From: a bacterium
GTDB lineage: Bacteria > Patescibacteriota > Patescibacteriia > 2-12-FULL-60-25
Length of the DNA stretch: 13,332 nt
Assembly (NCBI GenBank): GCA_020056125.1
Contig: JAGVIJ010000065.1
Location: 1-13,332 of the forward strand
Reading direction: 5' to 3'
Shown one piece after another: positions 1-6,122 of the stretch (positions within the stretch are counted from its first letter, which is position 1; the number at the start of each line of letters is the position of its first letter). Under the pieces are notes generated by a model that was not told the origin of the DNA, did no database searches, and saw only the letters and a program-made list of their open reading frames with translations. A program made the position numbers and the translations under genes.

Positions 1-256
1 GATCGTGCTGATAATGCGGGGGTGAAGCCGGACACGCCAGATTAAATATCCAATCCACCTCGGCCACAAAGGGCGTTTGGATGTCATGTTCCACAAAAAA
101 AAATTGCGGATTGGAACGCAGATGTTCGATGTTTTGCAATGAACCGGTGAACAAATTATCCAGACAGATTACGCTGTGGCCGTCGCGAATAAGACGGTCG
201 CAAAGATGCGATCCTACAAATCCGGCTCCGCCCGTAACTAAAACTTTTTTAGACAT
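1..256 (-). CDS. UDP-glucuronate decarboxylase-like NAD-dependent epimerase (N-terminal fragment)
   Basis: This is the first 85 codons of a short-chain dehydrogenase/reductase sugar-nucleotide enzyme; the rest lies beyond the left edge. Visible features are an N-terminal beta strand followed by the NAD-binding glycine motif GGAGFVG (residues 9-15), an acidic residue closing the second strand (LDN, residues 32-34), and the string NLACPASPPHYQ (residues 72-83). That last string is typical of UDP-glucuronate decarboxylase (UDP-xylose synthase) and close dTDP-glucose/UDP-glucose 4,6-dehydratase relatives. The catalytic YxxxK is outside the window, so the substrate cannot be settled. The cytosolic product would supply a nucleotide sugar such as UDP-xylose for surface glycan. 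The start ATG lies inside the end of the upstream amidotransferase gene, with an 8-bp overlap, so the two are probably translationally coupled. Sure of the superfamily, fairly sure of the decarboxylase assignment. Confidence 0.82.
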   Translation of the reverse strand, partial: MSKKVLVTGGAGFVGSHLCDRLIRDGHSVICLDNLFTGSLQNIEHLRSNPQFFFVEHDIQTPFVAEVDWIFNLACPASPPHYQHD

Positions 257-2108
257 ATTTGTTCAACCAAGTAGACAAAGCCAAAAGCATCCAAAGCCGA
301 TTGCCATGATCTGCGCCTTTGGCATTTTCTGTAATAAGAGTTTCAATGGTTTTCTGGTTCATGAATTTCAATAATGGACTATCCGCACCGGCACAGCGTT
401 CGCGCACCAATGAACTCAAGGATCCGCGGAACCACTCGGCCAGCGGCACTTGAAAACCTTTTTTCGGCCGGTTCAAAATTTCTTCCGGCAGGATTCCGGC
501 CAAGGCGCGCTTTAAAGCCACCTTAGTTTTACCATGAACAACTTTTTGATTCAACGGTAAATTCAAAGCCAACGCCGCCAGTTCTTGATCCAAAAACGGC
601 GCACGCGCTTCCAGCCCAAAGGCCATGGTGGCGCGATCCATTTTAACATTCAAATCATCGGGCAAATAAGACGTTAAATCAAACTGCATGGCCGCGACCA
701 AATCCCATTTTCCGCCCATCTTGGAGGCAATGAATTCCACGGCATCAGCGCTCGCGGTTTGTCGGATGAATTCCGGCGCGCACAACTGTTTCAAGCGCTG
801 GGAAGAAAAATATGAACCGCAAAACATTTCACCATAAGCCGCTGCCGGCCGGCTCTTCAAGGCATTAACAGTTTCCGCTATGCGCTTTAAACGCGCATCA
901 TCTAAAATCCCGGCCATCAAACCGGTCAAAGAGGGCGACACCATGGAAAGTCCGGGCGTGCGCATGGCTCGCAACGCTATGGCGTAGGCCACATAACGGC
1001 GATATCCGCCGAATAATTCATCTCCCCCATCGCCGGTCAGCACCACCTTGATTTGTTTGGAAGTTTCGCGCGCCAACAACCACACGGGCAAAGCCGAAGA
1101 ATCAGCATATGGCACATCGTAATGACCCACCAATTGATCCACTAATTCAGCTAAATGCTCGGGCCGCGCTTCAAATTCCATGTGATCAGTCTTGAACAAC
1201 TCCGCAATTTTTCGAGCTTCAGCTCGTTCATCCATGGCTAAATTTGGAAAGCCCATGGTAAAAGTTTGCAGCTGGCGCGAAGCTGTTTTGGCAGCCATGG
1301 CCACCACAGCCGCCGAGTCAATGCCGCCCGACAAAAAAGCTCCCACCGGCACATCGGCGGCTAGCTGGCGAATCTTAACCGCTTGTTCCAAACGCGTACG
1401 AATCTCCGCGTCTATTCTCGACTCATCAAAATAAGCGGCTTCATTGCTCCAAACATGATAGTGCTTAACCTTCCATCCGTTTTGATCCCAAGTCCCCAAA
1501 CAGCCGGGCTCTAATTGTCTGATATCTTGAAAACCCGTGAGCGGCGCCGGCACATATTGCAAACCTAAAAATAAGCGTATGGCTTGCCAATCCGGCCGCA
1601 AGGGAACCAAATCGCGAAACGCTTTAATCTCTGAAGCGAACAGCAAATCTCCGCTGGAAGTAATGGTATAAAACAATGGCTTCTTGCCAATGCGGTCGCG
1701 CGCCAAAAGCAATTTCCGATTTTCACCATCCCATAGCGCAAAAGCAAACATGCCGCGCAAGCGCGAAACGACCTCCGGACCCCAGCGCTTATAACCCTCC
1801 AAAATAACTTCTGTGTCGCTGTCTGAATTCCAGGTAGCCAGCCCTAATTCTCGACGCAGTTCGCGATAATTATAAATTTCTCCGTTAAAGACAATGGTAT
1901 GTTTGCCGGAACGATCCTGCATGGGTTGTGCGCCGCGTCCGGTCAAATCAATAATAGCCAAACGACGATGCGCCAGACCAATACCGGGCGCCATCCATAA
2001 TCCACTGCCGTCCGAACCGCGGTGCGCCAGCGCCTCCGCCATACCGCCAAGCAACCCCTCGACCGGAGAAGTTCCATTCTTAACCACAATGCCCGCGATA
2101 CCACACAT
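249..2108 (-). CDS. asnB: Asparagine synthase (glutamine-hydrolysing) / AsnB-type amidotransferase
   Basis: A 619-residue class II glutamine amidotransferase fused to an ATP-dependent amide ligase. The start is the ATG giving MCGIAG, because maturation exposes the catalytic Cys2; the frame stays open for 20 more codons upstream, but that stretch does not look like the family. The glutaminase domain shows HRR near residue 48, FNGEIYNY (74-81) and SDTE (97-100). The synthetase domain shows the PP-loop SGGIDS (260-265) and GDGGDELFGGY (359-369), then the conserved segment around KMDRATMAFGLEARAPFLD. The usual HRGPDG reads HRGSDG here. Length is normal for the long AsnB family. The family makes asparagine from aspartate and glutamine. 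AsnB homologues in glycan clusters can instead amidate uronic acids (WbpS-like), and the overlapping epimerase gene and the divergent glycosyltransferase make that a real alternative. No clear Shine-Dalgarno precedes the start. Confidence 0.93.
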   Translation of the reverse strand: MCGIAGIVVKNGTSPVEGLLGGMAEALAHRGSDGSGLWMAPGIGLAHRRLAIIDLTGRGAQPMQDRSGKHTIVFNGEIYNYRELRRELGLATWNSDSDTEVILEGYKRWGPEVVSRLRGMFAFALWDGENRKLLLARDRIGKKPLFYTITSSGDLLFASEIKAFRDLVPLRPDWQAIRLFLGLQYVPAPLTGFQDIRQLEPGCLGTWDQNGWKVKHYHVWSNEAAYFDESRIDAEIRTRLEQAVKIRQLAADVPVGAFLSGGIDSAAVVAMAAKTASRQLQTFTMGFPNLAMDERAEARKIAELFKTDHMEFEARPEHLAELVDQLVGHYDVPYADSSALPVWLLARETSKQIKVVLTGDGGDELFGGYRRYVAYAIALRAMRTPGLSMVSPSLTGLMAGILDDARLKRIAETVNALKSRPAAAYGEMFCGSYFSSQRLKQLCAPEFIRQTASADAVEFIASKMGGKWDLVAAMQFDLTSYLPDDLNVKMDRATMAFGLEARAPFLDQELAALALNLPLNQKVVHGKTKVALKRALAGILPEEILNRPKKGFQVPLAEWFRGSLSSLVRERCAGADSPLLKFMNQKTIETLITENAKGADHGNRLWMLLALSTWLNKYV

Positions 2109-2140
2109 AATGTTCAATGACGAATTACGACATTTGGCAT

Positions 2141-2168
2141 TTGCCCTATCGTATGGTACATGTAACAT
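2141..2168 (+). promoter_or_regulatory. Candidate leaderless promoter of the GT4 gene
   Basis: TTGCCC (2141-2146), a 16-bp spacer and TAACAT (2163-2168) resemble a sigma-70 promoter. The -10 box ends 5 bp before the ATG at 2174, which would put the transcript start at or beside the start codon. No Shine-Dalgarno is present. The boxes are imperfect (four of six in each), so this is tentative. An 8-bp palindrome TACATGTA (2157-2164) overlaps the spacer and -10 box and could be an operator. Confidence 0.3.
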
Positions 2169-2173
2169 AAATT

Positions 2174-3310
2174 ATGGATCATGCCAAGCCGCGCGTCTTA
2201 TTCTTGGTCACCACGTCTGAATGGGGCGGGGTGCAAAATTTTATCTTTAATTTGACGCAAGAAATGTTGCGCCGCAATTTTGAAATTCTGATTGCGGCCG
2301 GCGGCGACGGCGAACTGGGTCAACGCTGTGCTGAAGCTCATCTCCCCTATCTTAAACTTGAAACCATGCGGCGTGAAATCTCCCTGTTCCACGACATGGC
2401 CGCACTGCATGAAATCCGCGGGGTTATCAAACAATTCAAACCGGATGCGGTTCATCTGAATAGTTCAAAAATGGGCGTCATCGGCTCTTGGGCCGCTAAT
2501 TTGGAAAAAGTTCCGCGCATCGTTTATCGCATCGGCGGTTGGGCGTTTTTAGAACAAACCAGTTGGCTAAAACATAAAATTTATCTTTGGTCGGAAATTT
2601 TAACCGCCGTCAAAAAAGACATCATTGTTACCGTGCATCCGGCGGATGAAGCGCTGGCCAAACTCCATCACATCCAACCGCGCCGCCAAATCATGACCAT
2701 CTCCAACGGCCTGGATCTTGAAAAATTTGATCGCGCCTTACTCTCGCGCGAAACCGCACGAGAACAGCTCGGATTGATGCCCGAGCAAATCGTGATCAGC
2801 GCCGTGGCAAACTTTTTCGCGCCCAAAAATATTCCATGGTATTTAAACGCCATCGCCCAACTCTCCGATCTGCCGGACACGGTCAAATTTGTAATCGTAG
2901 GCGACGGACCAGAGCGGCCGCTGATTGAAAAATTGCATCAAGATTTAAATTTGAGCCGCCGCGTGATACTGACCGGACGGAAAAAAAATACTCAAAGTTT
3001 ATATCGAGCCTTTGATTTTTTTGTGCTCCCCTCCTCTAAAGAAGGCATGCCATGGGCATTACTTGAGGCTATGGCCGCCGGCCTGCCCTGCATCGCCACG
3101 GACGTGGGAGCTTGCCGCTGGATGCTAGAACCGGATGCCGGCGTTATAGTACCCAACCAAAATCAAACTGCTTTAGCCCAAGCCATCCGCGCTCTTTTAG
3201 CGGACAAACCCCGTTCTGAACAATTAGGCCGCGCTGCACGCCTGGCCGTTGCCAACCGTTTTCAATGGCAAACCGCAGTCGACAAGACGATCAGCTTGTT
3301 AATTGATTAG
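2174..3310 (+). CDS. Glycosyltransferase family 4 (GT-B fold)
   Basis: A 378-residue retaining glycosyltransferase of the GT4 type, cytosolic or peripherally membrane-bound, which transfers a sugar from a nucleotide donor to a growing glycan. The N-terminal Rossmann domain begins with a strand and the acceptor-side loop SEWGGVQ (residues 15-21). LNSSKMGVIG (95-104) and the following VPRIVYRIGGW fit the family's HSSKAG...H region. The C-terminal donor-binding domain shows ISNGLD (176-181), FVIVGDGPE (239-247), TGRK, and the EX7E motif EGMPWALLE (E290 and E298), followed by GLPCIATDVG. It diverges from the AsnB-type gene and converges on the ligase gene, suggesting one envelope-glycan cluster. 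Donor and acceptor cannot be read from the sequence. The start at 2174 is the only sensible one and lacks a Shine-Dalgarno. Confidence 0.94.
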   Translation: MDHAKPRVLFLVTTSEWGGVQNFIFNLTQEMLRRNFEILIAAGGDGELGQRCAEAHLPYLKLETMRREISLFHDMAALHEIRGVIKQFKPDAVHLNSSKMGVIGSWAANLEKVPRIVYRIGGWAFLEQTSWLKHKIYLWSEILTAVKKDIIVTVHPADEALAKLHHIQPRRQIMTISNGLDLEKFDRALLSRETAREQLGLMPEQIVISAVANFFAPKNIPWYLNAIAQLSDLPDTVKFVIVGDGPERPLIEKLHQDLNLSRRVILTGRKKNTQSLYRAFDFFVLPSSKEGMPWALLEAMAAGLPCIATDVGACRWMLEPDAGVIVPNQNQTALAQAIRALLADKPRSEQLGRAARLAVANRFQWQTAVDKTISLLID

Positions 3311-3316
3311 AATCCA

Positions 3317-3365
3317 CGACATTCGATATTCGACATTCGAAATTCGACATTCGACATTCGACATA
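3317..3365. repeat. Seven-copy tandem heptamer CGACATT
   Basis: Seven consecutive 7-bp units cover 49 bp. Units 1, 3, 5 and 6 are exactly CGACATT; unit 2 is CGATATT, unit 4 CGAAATT, unit 7 CGACATA. The array fills almost the whole 56-bp gap between two convergent genes, the GT4 stop at 3310 and the ligase stop at 3367. It has no long self-complementary arms (only a TTCGAA hexamer at 3336-3341), so it is not a typical hairpin terminator. Confidence 0.9.
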
Positions 3366-3366
3366 T

Positions 3367-5721
3367 TTATTTAATCCTCGGCCCGGTGCCGCTGGTTGTC
3401 GTGGCAACTACCGGCGACGAGCTGGTTGTAGCTGCGGGTATAACCGCCACACCTTCAGTCAAATCCAATGACGCCTGAATACTGGTCACCTGCCCTTGCA
3501 ACAATGGCGACAATCGAAAAGCCACGGTTTGGTCTATTCTGGCCAAGGCATTCAGGATCATATCTCTCTCTGCAATCAATCCCACACGCTCGGTAATCCG
3601 GGCGATTTCCATATAGACGTTAAGCGGCGCTTGCGGCAAAGTCGGCAGCTGGGCAACTACATCTTTGATTTTATCTTTTTCACCCACCTGCTCATAAGCC
3701 ATAGCCAGAGCCATAGCCTCCTGGCCGGTTTTGAGAACATAAGCGTACTTGGCGTTGATGCCTTTAAGCAACATATCGGCTCCAGTTTGAATTTCACCGC
3801 GATCAAAAAACAAATGCAAACCCAACAGCCAATAAGGCTCACCCAATTCCGGATCAAAAGTCACAACTTTTTCCATCAACTTAACCGCTTCATCGCTCCG
3901 CTTGCGATCGATCAAAAAGCGCGCATAACTAAAATACATCTGCTGGCGCTTGGGGCTTAACTCAATGCCTTTCAAATATTGCGCCTCGGCAATAGCTGAA
4001 TCCACGGGCACATAACGGCTCATGGTTTCGGCAAACCGCGCGTAGACAAAACACGAATGTGCATTATTGGGATGACGCGCCATATAGTCATCCGAAATTT
4101 TAATGATTAGATCGTGCCACTCGCGCCAAAATGGCATAGTTTCCAATTTGCCGCTTTCCACTAAACTGATAAAATTGCGCGCTTGCAAAAAAGTCTGCTC
4201 ATCCAGATAAAAAGTCTGAACCGCATAAGATTGCTTAGCTTCTTTAAAAGCCTGCTCGTACTGCCCAAACGAAAAAGATTTATTCGATCGGATAGATAAA
4301 ACCGAAGACCAAAAAGGCAAAATTGTAGTTCTCCAAACCAGGCAGGCGGCAGCGATCTGCAGAATGATAAAAATCGCGAGCGCCCAAGATGTGCTCTTTG
4401 GTTTTTCGGGCACGACATCAGGCAAACTTTGAGCCTGAAAAGCAAACCCCGAAAAACCCGCGGCAATCACCAGCGCAAACAACAGATAGCTCATGGAGAA
4501 CAGCGCCGGGTGATCAAACACAAATAAATTTTGCACAAAGTACGCCACGGGCAAAGCAATGAGCACGCTGACAATGGGAACATCAATCCATTTTTTTCGA
4601 TAAGAACGGATGATGGAAACATATAACGAAATGTACATGGCGGCAAAAGTTACGAAGCCCAATAATCCGGTCATGGACAGCACATCCATCACCGTATTGT
4701 GCGCGCGGTCAAACCAAGTTTCGTAATAGCCGAAGCGCAATGATTCAGGATTATATTTTTCATTAAACAACACATGAAAAGTATCCAGGCCATAGCCGGT
4801 GATCGGCCGATCCAAAAATCCCTTCCATGCGATCTCCCAAGCAATCAAACGCGTGCGCGAGGCGCCGGAAAAATTCGTGAAGCGCGCCAACGTAGAATTA
4901 CGCACCAGATCCGTATTGCGGAATGCGAACAACGCGCCGTAACTGATAAAACACAGTAAAATGAATGCCGTAAAACCGCGTTTAACTTTTTTACCGGGAG
5001 TCAAAATCGCATAAGTTATAGCGAAAATTAAAATTCCGGCTCCCAAACCAACCAAAGCGCCGCGTGATTGAGCCAGAATAAAAGCTCCCACATCCAATAA
5101 TCCGATAAAAATATAAAAGATACGCATTTGACGACTAGGGCTTTTCATCCAAAGCAAGGCTAAAAAGAACAAGTTAAAAATCTGATACGCGGCCATGTAA
5201 ATCGGATTATCCAGCAACCCGCCCAAGCGCTCGCTCACCGGAAACATCAAGAGTTGAGGAAAGGGTTTTTGCAAAATAGTGACTATGGCCATAAAAGCCG
5301 AAAGTCCGATTTCATAATTCAATAATCTGCGCCATTGCGGCCAAGTTTTTAATGTGCCAACCGCCATGCTAAGCCAGGCCAAAAAATGCAACAGAGTAAA
5401 TAATCCGTTCATGCGCTCCTGGTTACCCCACCAAGAACGGGTGGGATCAATGGAAAATATGACTGAAACTCCCAGCGCGATAAAATACGCCACGATGGAA
5501 ATATAGAGCAGTGAAAATCTCGGTCGATAGCGCGGCTCAAACCAAGCCAAGGTTAAATAAGCCGGAAAGGTTAAACCGATTAAGAATTGAAAGTAAAGCA
5601 GTTTAGAAAATACGAAGGGAAAAATCACGATAGGCCAAAAAAATAAAGGCATGAGCAACCCGCCGTAAATGCCGATATACGTGACAATCCTAAGAATCTG
5701 AATGAGTTTTTGACGTTGCAT
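3367..5721 (-). CDS. O-antigen ligase/polymerase-like membrane protein with TPR repeats
   Basis: A 784-residue polytopic membrane protein of the Wzy_C (WaaL/PglL/Wzy) superfamily. Residues 1 to about 425 hold roughly ten or more hydrophobic helices, with family hallmarks: SIDPTRSWWGNQERMNG (90-106), QSRGALVGL (218-226), SRTRLIAW (288-295) with TGYGLDTF (308-315), and the large outside loop containing DRAHNTVMD (338-346), whose His is the usual functional residue. One more membrane helix near 446-464 is followed by a soluble helical part with TPR-like repeats (about 575-660), for example MYFSYARFLIDRKRSDEA. The Ser/Thr-rich tail is low complexity. The family moves lipid-linked glycan onto lipid A, protein or another glycan. 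TPR-bearing versions without LPS genes nearby are compatible with protein glycosylation, but this is inference. The start codon overlaps one arm of a 23-bp inverted repeat, and no Shine-Dalgarno is visible. Confidence 0.88.
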   Translation of the reverse strand: MQRQKLIQILRIVTYIGIYGGLLMPLFFWPIVIFPFVFSKLLYFQFLIGLTFPAYLTLAWFEPRYRPRFSLLYISIVAYFIALGVSVIFSIDPTRSWWGNQERMNGLFTLLHFLAWLSMAVGTLKTWPQWRRLLNYEIGLSAFMAIVTILQKPFPQLLMFPVSERLGGLLDNPIYMAAYQIFNLFFLALLWMKSPSRQMRIFYIFIGLLDVGAFILAQSRGALVGLGAGILIFAITYAILTPGKKVKRGFTAFILLCFISYGALFAFRNTDLVRNSTLARFTNFSGASRTRLIAWEIAWKGFLDRPITGYGLDTFHVLFNEKYNPESLRFGYYETWFDRAHNTVMDVLSMTGLLGFVTFAAMYISLYVSIIRSYRKKWIDVPIVSVLIALPVAYFVQNLFVFDHPALFSMSYLLFALVIAAGFSGFAFQAQSLPDVVPEKPKSTSWALAIFIILQIAAACLVWRTTILPFWSSVLSIRSNKSFSFGQYEQAFKEAKQSYAVQTFYLDEQTFLQARNFISLVESGKLETMPFWREWHDLIIKISDDYMARHPNNAHSCFVYARFAETMSRYVPVDSAIAEAQYLKGIELSPKRQQMYFSYARFLIDRKRSDEAVKLMEKVVTFDPELGEPYWLLGLHLFFDRGEIQTGADMLLKGINAKYAYVLKTGQEAMALAMAYEQVGEKDKIKDVVAQLPTLPQAPLNVYMEIARITERVGLIAERDMILNALARIDQTVAFRLSPLLQGQVTSIQASLDLTEGVAVIPAATTSSSPVVATTTSGTGPRIK

Positions 5722-5742
5722 GCCCAGTACTACAACTTCGAT
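5720..5742. repeat. 23-bp inverted repeat, left arm (over the ligase start codon)
   Basis: This arm is the exact reverse complement of 5862-5884, 23 of 23 bases, with the match ending at both sides. The two arms enclose 119 bp. The arm covers two bases of the ligase start codon and the whole of its ribosome-binding region. Confidence 0.95.
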
Positions 5743-5774
5743 CTAAAAAGATGAAGTTGCGATGTGGTTAGTGA

Positions 5775-5803
5775 ATAATAATTTTAAGTCTTTTTGCGAA
5801 AAA
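5775..5803 (-). promoter_or_regulatory. Possible ligase promoter inside the inverted-repeat segment
   Basis: Reading leftward, TTTTTC (5803-5798), a 17-bp spacer and TATTAT (5780-5775) could act as a promoter with a leader of about 45-50 bases. The -10 box is good (five of six) but the -35 is poor, and the region is simply AT-rich, so this is weak. If real, it lies between the two 23-bp arms and would be reoriented by an inversion. Confidence 0.22.
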
Positions 5804-5861
5804 TCTTCGGCCTCCGGTTATTTTAAGATAATGCTCCCGTACATAAACATGCCAGAGTCTT

Positions 5862-5884
5862 ATCGAAGTTGTAGTACTGGGCAT
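5862..5884. repeat. 23-bp inverted repeat, right arm
   Basis: Perfect partner of 5720-5742. It begins ATCGAAGTTG and ends TACTGGGCAT on the + strand and contains the palindrome AGTACT. An RNA read leftward through both arms would fold into a long stem that buries the ligase start; at DNA level the pair could be recombination sites for inverting the 119-bp segment. Confidence 0.95.
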
Positions 5885-5943
5885 AGTCCGAAGACAATAG
5901 CACGATTAATTTTCTCATGTCTAATGCCACAAATGCCCCCAAG

Positions 5944-6061
5944 AAGGATACGGATGTATCCATTGGGTGTAAGCGAGGACGGTGCGACGACGCGAGCTTC
6001 GCCAACGGCGAAGACGAGCGAGGAGACCCGCAGCACACCCAATGGATACATCCGTATCCTT
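5944..6061. repeat. BIME/MITE-like element with 27-bp perfect terminal inverted repeats
   Basis: Positions 5944-5970 and 6035-6061 are perfect reverse complements (27 of 27), separated by 64 bp. Each arm also folds on itself: GGATAC-GGAT-GTATCC (5946-5961) and GGATAC-ATCC-GTATCC (6044-6059). The middle holds another hairpin, CTTCGCC-AAC-GGCGAAG (5997-6013). This hairpin-hairpin-hairpin layout resembles paired REP units or a small non-autonomous mobile element. Similar sequence flanks it (GCCCCCAA at 5935-5942, GCCCCAA at 6064-6070), a possible but imperfect target duplication. No transposase is present. Confidence 0.85.
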
Positions 6062-6068
6062 TCGCCCC

Positions 6069-6107
6069 AAAACCAAAGACCCAGCCGAGGCCGGGTCTTG
6101 GTTTTTT
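6069..6107. terminator. Hairpin terminator downstream of the surface-protein gene
   Basis: The left arm AAAACCAAAGACCCAGCC pairs with the right arm GGCCGGGTCTTGGTTTT with one bulge and one mismatch. It is flanked by an A tract on the left and six T on the right, so it could work in both directions. It sits 16 bp past the stop of the leftward surface-protein gene, where a terminator is expected. The T tract is stronger for + strand transcription. Confidence 0.72.
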
Positions 6108-6122
6108 AGCTTATAGACTTGA

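Larger units (their letters stand above)
5722..6122. other. 401-bp structured non-coding gap upstream of the ligase gene
   Basis: No credible gene lies here. Open frames on both strands run through inverted repeats and show no family-like features. The gap contains, left to right, a 23-bp inverted-repeat pair around 119 bp of AT-rich DNA, a 60-bp plain stretch (5885-5943), a 118-bp element bounded by 27-bp perfect inverted repeats, and a terminator-like hairpin just past the end of the surface-protein gene. Each is listed separately. Confidence 0.8.

Noticed and set aside
81..374. 97-codon + strand frame over the epimerase/AsnB junction
   Set aside because: It is antisense to two well-supported genes and has no recognisable features.
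2109..2168. Twenty-codon upstream extension of the AsnB-type gene
   Set aside because: The family needs Cys at position 2 after processing, and MCGIAG fits exactly; the extension overlaps the divergent promoter region and resembles nothing in the family.
3317..3365. CRISPR array
   Set aside because: Units are only 7 bp with no spacers and no cas genes nearby.
5762..6109. Open frame of 115 codons on the + strand, and overlapping minus-strand frames, in the ligase upstream gap
   Set aside because: They run through both inverted repeats and the terminator hairpin, give repeat-derived peptides such as TPNGYIRI on both strands, and show no domain features.
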